A DNA stretch of 64,000 nt from Pseudomonadota bacterium. Lineage in GTDB: Bacteria > Pseudomonadota > Gammaproteobacteria > Burkholderiales > Burkholderiaceae_C. Positions 1-6,751 of the stretch are shown piece after piece. Under the pieces are notes generated by a model. That model was not told the DNA's origin and did not search any database. It worked only from the letters and a program-made list of their open reading frames with translations. The DNA is taken from positions 62,001 to 126,000 of the forward strand of contig JADFIG010000001.1 of assembly GCA_022566735.1 (NCBI GenBank). Direction: 5' to 3'. The translations under genes and the position numbers were made by a program. The number at the start of each line of letters is the position of its first letter. Positions within the stretch are counted from its first letter, which is position 1.

Positions 1-2
1 TG

Positions 3-404
3 GTCAGCTCGGTGCCGAACCTCGTCGCCAACGTTTACTGCGGCGATGCGAACAATCCGACTGCGAGCTACTACTACCGCTGCACGGACCCGCTGAATGC
101 CAACACGACCCGGAGCGCATCGGGTGCGTACTTTGTGCTCAAGGACCCGCGTGGTCGCTTTCCGCGCGCGCTGTCTGACGGGTCAGCGCTCAATGCCGGC
201 CGAAGCGCGTGGTCCTATGAATCGGACCAGATCCAAGACCACGCCCATACCAGCGTAGGCACCAACCGTGCCCAGGGGACTGGCCTTGGGACGGGGCTTG
301 CGCTTTACGAGTGGGGTACGCAGACATCTGGTGCATTTGCCGCAAATGTCGGTGGAGAGACTCGTCCATACAACTACCCATCGCTTGTCTGCGTCAAGAT
401 TTGA
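3..404 (+). CDS. Phage tail fibre/tail collar protein, C-terminal part (5' end outside window)
   Basis: The frame is open to the left edge, so the GTG start given in the ORF track at position 12 is probably internal and the gene begins upstream. The visible 130 residues contain LKDPRGRFPRALSDG and DQIQDHAHTSVG. They end in GETRPYNYPSLVCVKI, the typical C-terminus of tail-fibre or tail-collar proteins of tailed phages, in which a receptor-binding tip closes with a hydrophobic VKI-type end. The next gene starts 8 bases after the stop and looks like a fibre assembly protein, which supports the call. Phage origin is firm; the precise fibre class is inferred. Confidence 0.75.
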   Translation, partial: VSSVPNLVANVYCGDANNPTASYYYRCTDPLNANTTRSASGAYFVLKDPRGRFPRALSDGSALNAGRSAWSYESDQIQDHAHTSVGTNRAQGTGLGTGLALYEWGTQTSGAFAANVGGETRPYNYPSLVCVKI

Positions 405-412
405 GGTCAACC

Positions 413-928
413 ATGCAACCCATCCAGGTCTACCAAACCGACGCCCAGGGCATCTACGTTCCCTCCGCTGAGCCGATCATGACGGACGTGCTCGACGGCC
501 ATCACCTCATCCCTGCGGGCTGCAAGACGACAGCGCCGCCAACGCTGACCGAGCGCCAGGCTGCGCGCAGCCTGAGTGCCAGCGTGGACGCCGGCTGGGA
601 GGTCGTGCCGGACTGGCGCGGCTACACCTGCTACACGCCTGATGGCCAACGCCACGACATCACCGAGGTGGGCGTCGAGCCACCGCTGGGCCACTCGCCC
701 ACGAAGCCGCCGCCCACGCCCAAGCAGCTTGCCGAGCACCGTGAGGCCGAGATCAAGGCCGAGCTGGCCCAGATCGATGCCGATGGCGCCCGACCCGCCC
801 GGGAGATCTCCATCGCCTTGGCGGCCGGCAGCGCACCATCCGCGGCGGCGGTCAACAAAGTCACCACGCTGGAAGCGGCCGCCCAGTTGCTGCGCGCCGA
901 GCTGGCCACATTGGTGGGGGTGGCGTGA
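413..928 (+). CDS. Phage tail fibre assembly-like protein
   Basis: The ORF track begins this frame at 311, but the ATG at 413 lies 8 bases after the fibre-gene stop and gives a sensible 171-residue product starting MQPIQVYQTDAQGIYV. The N-terminal half is a compact region with PAGCKTTAPPTL and GWEVVPDWRGYTCYTPDG. The C-terminal half is predicted helical and rich in Ala and Glu. Position directly after a fibre gene, short length and the WRGYTCY-type core resemble fibre assembly chaperones or accessory tail proteins of P2/lambda-like phages. I do not see a diagnostic catalytic motif, so the functional name rests on position and general resemblance. Confidence 0.5.
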   Translation: MQPIQVYQTDAQGIYVPSAEPIMTDVLDGHHLIPAGCKTTAPPTLTERQAARSLSASVDAGWEVVPDWRGYTCYTPDGQRHDITEVGVEPPLGHSPTKPPPTPKQLAEHREAEIKAELAQIDADGARPAREISIALAAGSAPSAAAVNKVTTLEAAAQLLRAELATLVGVA

Positions 929-1332
929 TGCTGGTCGAGCACATCAAAGCCCGCCCCCGGGTCTCTCGACCATGGCTGTTTCGGCTGGATCCGTTCTGGG
1001 CATTGTTCGGCAATGCCGACGATGGCCTGTTCGGCGATGACCGCTGGCGAGCCGGTCGGCCCAAGACTCTGCGCTTGGCGCTGGAGTGGTGGGCACGCAA
1101 CCCGTTCCACAACGTCTGCTTCTACGTGGTGGGTGTGACAGAGCACGACCACGTGTTTCTGAGCACCAAACCCTGGGGCGAGCAGCCCGGTTGGTCGTTT
1201 CATGCCGTGCTCACACCGACGCTGCGCATCCCGCTGCCCATGGTGGCCTACGTCGGCAAGCGGCGCGGATGGTACATCGGCTGGAGGCCCTACGGCTCGT
1301 TCGGCATCAGCCTCAACTTCGCCAAGCGCTGA
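925..1332 (+). CDS. Conserved phage protein of unknown function
   Basis: The gene overlaps the end of the previous gene by 4 bases (GTGATG; either GTG 925 or ATG 928 could be the start), which suggests translational coupling. The 134-135 residue product is rich in Trp and aromatic residues (LALEWWARNPFHNVCFYVVG, GKRRGWYIGWRPYGSFGISL). It resembles small phage proteins that sit between tail-fibre and lysis genes. It has no signal peptide and no membrane segment beyond one weak hydrophobic stretch. I do not recognise a function. A strong hairpin terminator follows 20 bases after the stop and closes the tail module. Confidence 0.5.
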   Translation: MMLVEHIKARPRVSRPWLFRLDPFWALFGNADDGLFGDDRWRAGRPKTLRLALEWWARNPFHNVCFYVVGVTEHDHVFLSTKPWGEQPGWSFHAVLTPTLRIPLPMVAYVGKRRGWYIGWRPYGSFGISLNFAKR

Positions 1333-1352
1333 AACGTTGCATCCCCCACCAG

Positions 1353-1375
1353 GCCCGCCTCCCGGCGGGCTTTTT
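1353..1375 (+). terminator. Intrinsic terminator after the tail module
   Basis: GCCCGCC-TCCC-GGCGGGC is a perfect 7-bp G/C stem with a 4-base loop followed at once by TTTTT, a classic Rho-independent terminator. It separates the tail genes from the lysis genes. Confidence 0.9.
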
Positions 1376-1389
1376 CATTGGAAGACCGC

Positions 1390-1725
1390 ATGCCACTCCA
1401 CATACCACCCGAAGCCAAAGACGCGGCGCCTGGCCTGCTGGGCGCCCTGATCGCCATTCCCTGGACACAAGGCCCGCTGCTGATGCGGGCATCGATGTTT
1501 CTGGGCGGCGCTGGCCTGAGCTACTTCGGCTCCGATCCGTTCGCACAGATCATGGGCATGACCAGTGGCCGCGGCTTCGCGGGCTTCGTCCTGGGCCTTT
1601 TCGGGATGAACGTGGCCGCCAAGATCTACGAGGCCATCGCGGCCGTGGCCGCCGGTGACCTGTGGGTCGCGGTGGTCGAGTGGCTGCGCACGAAGCTGGG
1701 CCTGCCGGCCAAGCGGGAGGGCTGA
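1390..1725 (+). CDS. Small phage membrane protein, putative holin-cassette member
   Basis: The track starts at a TTG (1378), but ATG 1390 gives MPLHIPPEAKDAAPG and is preferred. The 111-residue product has two or three hydrophobic segments (GLLGALIAIPW, LLMRASMFLGGAGLSYF, FAGFVLGLFGM) and a short amphipathic C-terminus ending in charged residues. It is followed after 3 bases by a second small membrane protein and then by an endolysin and spanins, so it belongs to the lysis cassette. It may be a holin or holin partner. Families of this kind are poorly conserved, so the call rests on topology and position. Confidence 0.55.
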   Translation: MPLHIPPEAKDAAPGLLGALIAIPWTQGPLLMRASMFLGGAGLSYFGSDPFAQIMGMTSGRGFAGFVLGLFGMNVAAKIYEAIAAVAAGDLWVAVVEWLRTKLGLPAKREG

Positions 1726-1728
1726 GCC

Positions 1729-2019
1729 ATGGCCACACTATCCATGATCTGCCTGGGCTTGGTGGCCCTGCTGTGCGCCGTGGGCGCGCTGTCGCCCCAC
1801 TACCCGGACAACCTGCTGCAGCGCCTGGGCCTGGCCTCAGTGGGGCTTTCCTGCGTGGCGCTGGTCGAGCACGTCTGGCGCCTGCACTGGGTCACTCCGG
1901 CCTGCGCGCTGATGTCGCTGGGCCTGCTGTGCTACGCCGTGGGCACGGCGGCCAAGGTCGTGCACTTCCGGCTGTTGGATCTGCTGTCAGCCGACAGTGA
2001 CGACGAGGTGCACCCATGA
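1729..2019 (+). CDS. Putative phage holin
   Basis: This 96-residue protein has three hydrophobic segments (LSMICLGLVALLCAVGAL, LGLASVGLSCVALVEHVW, ACALMSLGLLCYAVGTAA) and an acidic C-terminal tail (LLSADSDDEVHP). It overlaps the endolysin gene by 4 bases (ATGA at 2016). Three membrane helices, small size and coupling to the endolysin fit a class I holin, which would form membrane lesions that release or activate the endolysin. No specific holin family signature is visible, and the upstream gene is an alternative candidate. Confidence 0.6.
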   Translation: MATLSMICLGLVALLCAVGALSPHYPDNLLQRLGLASVGLSCVALVEHVWRLHWVTPACALMSLGLLCYAVGTAAKVVHFRLLDLLSADSDDEVHP

Positions 2020-2528
2020 GCACCGTGCGCGACCCACTGCTCCAGGATGTGCTGGACACCGCAGTCTTCCCGGCGCTGGCCGATCTGCCCCCGAAGTTCT
2101 ACAGCCCGGCAGCCCTGCAGATGCAGCTGGCCATCGGACTGCAGGAGTCCAAGCTGGTCCACCGTTGGCAGGTGCTCAACGGTGGCGGCAAGGGACCGGC
2201 GCGCGGCCTGTGGCAGTTTGAGCAAGGCGGCGGCGTCAAGGGCGTGCTGACGCACGAGGCCAGCAAAGCGCTGGCTGTCCAGGCATGCGCGCGGCGCGGC
2301 GTTGCGCCCACCGCTTTGGCGGTCTGGGGCGAGTTGGAGCACGACGACGTGCTGGCGGCCACATTCGCCCGCCTGCTGCTGTGGACCGACCCGCGCCCGC
2401 TGCCCACGCCCAACGACACCGAGGCTGGCTGGGCCTACTACGAGCGCAACTGGCGCCCGGGCAAGCCACACCCTCAGACCTGGCCGGCGCACTGGGTGCG
2501 TGCGCGCCGCTTTGTGTTTGGGAGCTGA
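2016..2528 (+). CDS. Phage endolysin, lysozyme-like muramidase/transglycosylase
   Basis: The 170-residue product has the lysozyme-superfamily core: MQLAIGLQESKLVHRWQ carries the likely catalytic Glu (about residue 45), followed by the glycine-rich GGKGPARGLWQFEQGGGVKGVLTH substrate groove. There is no signal peptide, so it would rely on the holin for access to peptidoglycan. It starts inside the holin gene and ends 2 bases before the Rz-like gene, completing a canonical holin-endolysin-spanin order. Whether the chemistry is hydrolysis or lytic transglycosylation cannot be decided from the sequence. Confidence 0.75.
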   Translation: MSTVRDPLLQDVLDTAVFPALADLPPKFYSPAALQMQLAIGLQESKLVHRWQVLNGGGKGPARGLWQFEQGGGVKGVLTHEASKALAVQACARRGVAPTALAVWGELEHDDVLAATFARLLLWTDPRPLPTPNDTEAGWAYYERNWRPGKPHPQTWPAHWVRARRFVFGS

Positions 2529-2530
2529 CC

Positions 2531-3082
2531 ATGGCTGTGCTGATCTGGATCACCCGCGCTACCGGCCTGGTGCCCGGCTGGTGCTGGGCCATCGTGGTGG
2601 CTGTGCTGGCCGCCCTGTGCGTGCGCCTTGATCTCGGCATGGCCCAGGCGCGCACGGAGGCCGCAACCGCCCGCACGCAACTGCTCGCCGTACAGCTGGC
2701 CAGCCGCGATGCCATCGCCGTTGAAACCGAGCGCGCGCAGGCCCGCGTGCGCACCCTGACCCAGACCGTGCTGGAGACTCAAGATGCACTTTCCCAAAGC
2801 CGCGCCGCTGCTGCTGGCCGTGTTGCTGACCTCGATGGCCGGCTGCGCCAGCTCGCCCGCCCTCTGTCCTGCCGCCCCGCAGCCGGTGCAACTGCCGCCC
2901 CTGCCTTCTCAGGTGATGGACAGCCCGGTGCCGGACTACCCGGCGTGGCTGGAGCGGATCTTGTCGTCATCGATGGGCAGGGCCTTGCCGACCTCGCCAG
3001 CCTCGCCGAGTCCGCAGCCGACACCGGCCGCACGCTGATCCATGCCCGGCACCTCCTGCGGGAGTGCTGGCGCTCGCCCTGA
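2531..3082 (+). CDS. Rz-like inner-membrane spanin subunit
   Basis: The frame is open from 2285, but ATG 2531 directly follows the endolysin stop and gives an N-terminal signal anchor (GWCWAIVVAVLAALCVRL) followed by a long helical, coiled-coil-prone segment (MAQARTEAATARTQLLAVQLASRDAIAVETERAQARVRTLTQ...). That is the architecture of i-spanins, which bridge the periplasm to an outer-membrane lipoprotein partner and fuse the membranes at the end of lysis. The partner gene lies inside this one in another frame, the lambda Rz/Rz1 arrangement. Confidence 0.75.
   Translation: MAVLIWITRATGLVPGWCWAIVVAVLAALCVRLDLGMAQARTEAATARTQLLAVQLASRDAIAVETERAQARVRTLTQTVLETQDALSQSRAAAAGRVADLDGRLRQLARPLSCRPAAGATAAPAFSGDGQPGAGLPGVAGADLVVIDGQGLADLASLAESAADTGRTLIHARHLLRECWRSP
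2784..3038 (+). CDS. Rz1-like outer-membrane spanin lipoprotein, nested in Rz
   Basis: This 84-residue ORF lies wholly inside the Rz-like gene in a different frame. It has a lipoprotein signal, MHFPKAAPLLLAVLLTSMAGC, whose lipobox-type SMAGC ends in the Cys that would be lipidated. The rest is short and Pro-rich (PVQLPPLPSQ, PSPQPTPAAR), as in Rz1 proteins. Nested o-spanin genes are well known in lambda-like phages and are easily missed by gene callers. Length and composition fit the family. Confidence 0.75.
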   Translation: MHFPKAAPLLLAVLLTSMAGCASSPALCPAAPQPVQLPPLPSQVMDSPVPDYPAWLERILSSSMGRALPTSPASPSPQPTPAAR

Positions 3083-3104
3083 TCCCCTCGCTTGCCAGAG
3101 CGTT

Positions 3105-3138
3105 GCCCCGTCTCACTTCGGTGGGGCGGGGCCTTTTT
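3105..3138 (+). terminator. Intrinsic terminator after the lysis cassette
   Basis: GCCCCGTCTCAC-TTCG-GTGGGGCGGGGC forms a 12-bp stem (two G-T pairs) capped by a stable TTCG loop and followed by CTTTTT. It closes the prophage lysis operon just before the attachment site. Confidence 0.9.
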
Positions 3139-3253
3139 GCGTTTGTGGAATCGTTCTAACGGACAGCTCAGATGGCCGATGGAATGCGGGGGCACATGGC
3201 GCGATCAGGTTAGACGAATCCGCCCAGAAGCCCGATCAATGCTGGCGTCTTTT

Positions 3254-3303
3254 CCTGCTTTGGGAGCAGAGGGTCGTGAGTTCGAATCCCACCGCCCCGA
3301 CCA
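3254..3303 (+). other. Displaced 3' fragment of tRNA-Pro(UGG): prophage attachment site
   Basis: The 50 bases contain the tRNA 3' half: anticodon arm CCTGCTTTGGGAGCAGAGG (loop with TGG), T arm GTTCGAATC and acceptor CCCCGACCA with encoded CCA. No matching 5' half (D arm, 5' acceptor) lies upstream; instead phage sequence abuts it. This is the usual scar of integration into the 3' end of a tRNA gene: one end keeps the intact tRNA and the other keeps the displaced fragment. The hairpin that follows looks like the native tRNA terminator, so this is probably the host-side junction. The integrase and intact tRNA-Pro should lie left of the window. Confidence 0.8.
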
Positions 3304-3313
3304 AATGACATCG

Positions 3314-3343
3314 ACGGGTTGATGCCGACAGGCGTCAACCCGT
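3314..3343 (+). terminator. Hairpin downstream of the tRNA-Pro fragment
   Basis: ACGGGTTGATGCC-GACA-GGCGTCAACCCGT pairs over 13 bp with one G-T pair. There is only a weak T-rich tail. It probably is the original terminator of the tRNA-Pro gene. Confidence 0.6.
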
Positions 3344-3432
3344 TCTCGCTTGCGCAGCGGTGGCCCATGTGGCCATCAAGGCGCGGCGAGTGTGGCCGAT
3401 AACATCCCATCGCCTCACAAGGTCAGGAACAC

Positions 3433-4620
3433 ATGAACGCCCCGTCGGCGGTGCGGCCCCACTGGGTCGTCCGCATGAATCACCGCAACCGCGCTGGCTC
3501 GTGGGCGATGGCCTTTGTGGTCCTGGCCACGCATGCGTGGGAGCACGGGCATGGCTGGCTGACCTGGGGCTTGCTGGGGCTGCAGCTGCTGGTCTACCCC
3601 CATGTCGTGTACTGGCGGGCCCGGCGTGCCAGCCGCCAGATGGAAGCCGAAATCCAGAACCTGCTGCTGGACAACTTCTGCTTCGGCCTGTGGATGGCCG
3701 CCCTGGGTTTCCCGCTGTGGATCGCGTTCATGCTGTTCATCTGCGGGGGCATGAACATGGCGGCTTTCCGTGCCGGCAAGGGCCTGTTGCAGGGCGTGGG
3801 CGCGGCCTTGCTGGGCTGCGCGCTGGTGTGGGCGGTGCGCGGCGGCGTGCTCTTCCTGCCGGACACCTCCCTGCCCGTGAGCCTGATGAGCATGGCCGCC
3901 CTGGCGATCTACCTGGTGATGTTTGCCAAGGGCGCCCACACCCGCACCGTGGTGCTGCACGAAACCCGCCTGAAGCTGCGCCAGAGCGAGGCCGCCTTGC
4001 AGCAGCAGTTGCAGGACATCCAGGCCCTGCAGGCCCAGTTGACCGACCAGGCCAACCGCGATGCGCTCACCGGCCTGTACAACCGCCATTACCTGGGCGA
4101 TTCGATGCAGCGGGAGTTCGACCGCTGCGCGCGCGACGGCGAGCCCTTGAGCATCCTGCTCATCGACCTGGACCACTTCAAGCAGATCAACGACGCCCAT
4201 GGCCACGCCGTGGGCGACGAGGTGCTGCGCCAGGTGGCGGAGCTGCTCCAGCAGGACACGCGCTCCAGCGACATCTGCTGCCGCTACGGTGGCGAGGAGT
4301 TCCTGCTGGTGCTGCCGGCCATGTCCCTGGAGGCGGCCCTGGCGCGCGCCGAGCATTGCCGTGTGCGCGTGGCGGAGCGGTCGCGGCTGGCCGAGGGCTG
4401 CCAGGTGGCGGTCACCCTGTCCGTCGGCGTGGCCTCGACGGTGGGCGCCGGCCTGTCACCCGAGGCGCTCATCGCGCTGGCCGACCAGGCGCTCTACCGC
4501 GCCAAGGCCGAGGGCCGCAACCGCGTGTGCCTGCCCCAGGGGGAGGCCCCCGGCGCGGCGGCGGATCAGGGCGTGGGGCGCCCCGGTCCCTGGGCGTCGT
4601 GGGCGCGGGCCGACAGGTAA
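3433..4620 (+). CDS. MASE2-GGDEF membrane diguanylate cyclase
   Basis: The product (395 residues) should make cyclic di-GMP from two GTP at the inner membrane. The N-terminal 160 residues are an integral-membrane sensor with the MASE2 look (MNHRNRAGSWAMAFVV, then several Trp/Phe-rich helices). A short coiled coil (LRQSEAALQQQLQDIQALQAQL) leads into the cyclase domain. The active-site loop is RYGGEEF (about residues 284-290), an active variant. The allosteric I-site RSSD (277-280) lies at the canonical spacing, so product inhibition is expected. The signal sensed is unknown. The last 55 bases overlap the convergent cytochrome gene. Confidence 0.9.
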   Translation: MNAPSAVRPHWVVRMNHRNRAGSWAMAFVVLATHAWEHGHGWLTWGLLGLQLLVYPHVVYWRARRASRQMEAEIQNLLLDNFCFGLWMAALGFPLWIAFMLFICGGMNMAAFRAGKGLLQGVGAALLGCALVWAVRGGVLFLPDTSLPVSLMSMAALAIYLVMFAKGAHTRTVVLHETRLKLRQSEAALQQQLQDIQALQAQLTDQANRDALTGLYNRHYLGDSMQREFDRCARDGEPLSILLIDLDHFKQINDAHGHAVGDEVLRQVAELLQQDTRSSDICCRYGGEEFLLVLPAMSLEAALARAEHCRVRVAERSRLAEGCQVAVTLSVGVASTVGAGLSPEALIALADQALYRAKAEGRNRVCLPQGEAPGAAADQGVGRPGPWASWARADR

Positions 4621-5063
4621 GCGTAGAGGTCGGCGATGTGCACCGTCACGCCAGGCTCGCCCTGCCAGGCCGGCATGGTGAGGGCGTGCTGGCGGCGCTG
4701 CAGCAGGTCGTCCATCAGGGCGGCCATGGCCGGGTCCTGGCGGCCGTCCCGGGCCACGGGCAGGCCCCAGTCGTAGCGGCGCAGCACCACGCTCATGAAT
4801 TGCTGGGCGCCCATGTCGCGCACCAGGGGCAGCAGGTTGGGCGCGCTGGCCGTGCCGGTGGCGGCCGCGCCGTGGCAGCTGGCGCACTTGTCCTGGAACA
4901 GGCGCCAGCCGGTGTACACGGAGCCCGGCGGGTTGGCCGCGCGGGCCACTTCCCGGGCGGCCTGGCGGTTCTGCCATTCCACGCTGCAGGCCCCGAGGCC
5001 CAGCGCGGAGCCCAGCGCCAGGCCCAGCGCGATCCATCCCTTCACGTTCTGGCGGTTTGCCAT
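4566..5063 (-). CDS. Monohaem cytochrome c lipoprotein
   Basis: The ATG at 5063 is chosen over upstream starts because an AAGG lies 8 bases before it. It begins MANRQNVKGWIALGLALGSALGLGACSVEW, a signal sequence with a lipobox-like LGAC. One haem site, CASCH, occurs in LFQDKCASCHGAAATGT, and the likely distal ligand is Met in HALTMPAWQG. It is therefore a small class I electron-carrier cytochrome anchored in the cell envelope. It is convergent with, and overlaps, the cyclase gene. A peroxiredoxin gene lies upstream on the same strand. Its redox partner is not evident. Confidence 0.8.
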   Translation of the reverse strand: MANRQNVKGWIALGLALGSALGLGACSVEWQNRQAAREVARAANPPGSVYTGWRLFQDKCASCHGAAATGTASAPNLLPLVRDMGAQQFMSVVLRRYDWGLPVARDGRQDPAMAALMDDLLQRRQHALTMPAWQGEPGVTVHIADLYAYLSARAHDAQGPGRPTP

Positions 5064-5159
5064 GGGCATCACCTTGGAGTTGCTCTGGGCACATTCTGCC
5101 TCCGCTGCCTCCGGTGTGCGCGGGCCGGGCAAACCGTGTTTGCCCTGCGTTGACCGGAC

Positions 5160-5801
5160 TCAACGGTTCGGCTGGGGCGTCAGGCGCAGGTAGGGCGTGA
5201 TGGCGGTGTGGCCCTTGGGGAACTTCTGCTTGATCAGTTCGGGGTCCTGCAGCGAGGGCACGATCACGACGTCATCGCCATCCTGCCAGTTGCCGGGCGT
5301 GGCCACGCTGTGGTGCTCGGTCAGCTGCAGCGAGTCCACCACGCGCAGGATCTCGTCGAAGTTGCGCCCCGTGCTGGCCGGGTAGGTGATGGTCAGGCGG
5401 ACCTTCTTGGCCGGGTCGATCACGAACAGCGAGCGCACCGTCAGCGTGCTGCTGGCGTGGGGGTGGATGAGGTCGTAGAGCTCGGAGACTTTGCGGTCGG
5501 CGTCGGCGATGATGGGGAAGTTCACCACCGTGCCTTGCGTCGTGTTGATGTCGGGGATCCACTTGTCGTGCGAGGCGACGGTGTCTACCGACAGCGCGAT
5601 GACCTTGACGTTGCGCTTGGCGAACTCGCCCTTGAGCTTGGCCGTCAGGCCGAGTTCGGTGGTGCACACCGGGGTGAAGTCGGCAGGGTGGGAGAACAGG
5701 ATGCCCCAGCTGTCGCCCAGCCACTCGTGGAAGCGGATGGTGCCCTCGGAGGAGGCTTGTTCGAAGTCGGGGGCAGTGTCGCCCAGGTGCAGGCTGGCCA
5801 T
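5160..5801 (-). CDS. 1-Cys peroxiredoxin (Prx6 type)
   Basis: The upstream frame extension is discarded: ATG 5801 has AAGGA 7 bases before it and gives MASLHLGDTAPDFEQ. The peroxidatic Cys46 is in the hallmark HPADFTPVCTTELG. No resolving Cys follows, and the C-terminal half (PGNWQDGDDVVIVPSLQDPELIKQKFPKG) is the extended dimerisation tail of the Prx6 class. At 213 residues the length matches the family. It should reduce peroxides in the cytoplasm with an external thiol donor. Confidence 0.93.
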   Translation of the reverse strand: MASLHLGDTAPDFEQASSEGTIRFHEWLGDSWGILFSHPADFTPVCTTELGLTAKLKGEFAKRNVKVIALSVDTVASHDKWIPDINTTQGTVVNFPIIADADRKVSELYDLIHPHASSTLTVRSLFVIDPAKKVRLTITYPASTGRNFDEILRVVDSLQLTEHHSVATPGNWQDGDDVVIVPSLQDPELIKQKFPKGHTAITPYLRLTPQPNR

Positions 5802-5878
5802 GGGGTGTCCTTTCGGTGAGGGGGTTGCCAGGGAGAAATGCGAAGGGGGCGGGATGCGCGCAGGCCCGGGGGGCCGGG

Positions 5879-6589
5879 TCAGCGTGGGTCGTCGTCGCAG
5901 GCCAGCGGGCACAGGCCGGTGTGCAGGCGCTGTTGCTGGCGGACGAGGTGGTCCACCTTCTGGCGGGCCAGCGGCCAGGGCCCGAAACCGGACTCGGTGT
6001 TGATGTGGCCCACGCGGCCGAGGTTGACGAAGCCGCCGCCCCAGGCGTGGGCCCAGCTGCGGGCGCGCTCCAGCGGCATCCAGGGGTCGTCCTCGCTGCC
6101 GATCACGGACAGGGGCAGGCCCAGGTCGTGGCGGGGCAGGGTGTCGTCCAGGCCGAATTTCACGGGGTCGGCCGGGGCCACCATGAGGGCGGCGACGATG
6201 CGGCCGTGCCCGGCATCGCCTTGTGCATCGAGGCGCTGGGCCAGGTGCTGCGCCAGCGCCAGGCTGCCGAAGCTGTGCGCCACGGCGACCCAGCGGGTGT
6301 GGCGGCTGCTGCGCGCCAGGGTCTCGCCGATGCGGGCCGACCAGCGCGCCAGGTCCGGGGTGTGCCAGTCGCTCTGGGTGACGCGGGCGGCGTCGACGTA
6401 CTGGCGCTGCAGCCAGGTCTGCCAGTGCGCTTCGCCGCTGTCACGCAGGCCGGGGATGAGCAGCACGCGCACCGAGGGGCGTTGGCGGGGCGCTGACCGC
6501 GGCGATGGCGAGCAGACGCTCGCGTTCACCGTGGCAGGGTGAGGCGAGCGGGCGCTGCGGCGATCGGGGGTGTGGACAGGGCGGTTCAT
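5879..6589 (-). CDS. RBBP9/YdeN-family alpha/beta serine hydrolase
   Basis: The 236-residue product starting at ATG 6589 contains VLLIPGLRDSGEAHWQTWLQ near the N-terminus, the nucleophile elbow VAHSFGSLAL, an acid in VIGSEDDPW and the catalytic His in VGHINTESGFG. These are the features of the small serine hydrolases of the RBBP9/YdeN family, whose substrates are mostly unknown. A low-complexity Arg/Ser/Pro-rich N-terminal 40 residues may mean the real start is further in. It is divergent from the XRE-cupin regulator across an intergenic region with a perfect inverted repeat, so the two may be co-regulated. Confidence 0.8.
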   Translation of the reverse strand: MNRPVHTPDRRSARSPHPATVNASVCSPSPRSAPRQRPSVRVLLIPGLRDSGEAHWQTWLQRQYVDAARVTQSDWHTPDLARWSARIGETLARSSRHTRWVAVAHSFGSLALAQHLAQRLDAQGDAGHGRIVAALMVAPADPVKFGLDDTLPRHDLGLPLSVIGSEDDPWMPLERARSWAHAWGGGFVNLGRVGHINTESGFGPWPLARQKVDHLVRQQQRLHTGLCPLACDDDPR

Positions 6590-6635
6590 GGACACCGACT
6601 GTGGGACTGCGCCGGCCCCGCGGACAAGCGAGGAA

Positions 6636-6662
6636 TGCGCATGTGATGTCGGCACATGCGCA
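6636..6662. promoter_or_regulatory. Perfect 10-bp inverted repeat, putative operator
   Basis: TGCGCATGTG-ATGTCGG-CACATGCGCA has two 10-bp arms with exact symmetry and a 7-bp spacer. It sits in the 162-bp space between the divergent hydrolase and XRE-cupin regulator genes, where an autoregulatory operator would be expected. A half-site GCACATGCGC also occurs at 43808-43817, upstream of the encapsulin operon. Confidence 0.55.
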
Positions 6663-6751
6663 CTTGGCAGATGCCCATGCGAATCGCGTCTTTGATGCCG
6701 TGCCGCCGCTTGGGTAAGGTGTGTGACCTTGATCCAGCCTGCCCACACCAC

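Noticed and set aside
3042-3308. ORF running through the attachment site
   Set aside because: It spans a terminator and the tRNA fragment and its product has no recognisable features.
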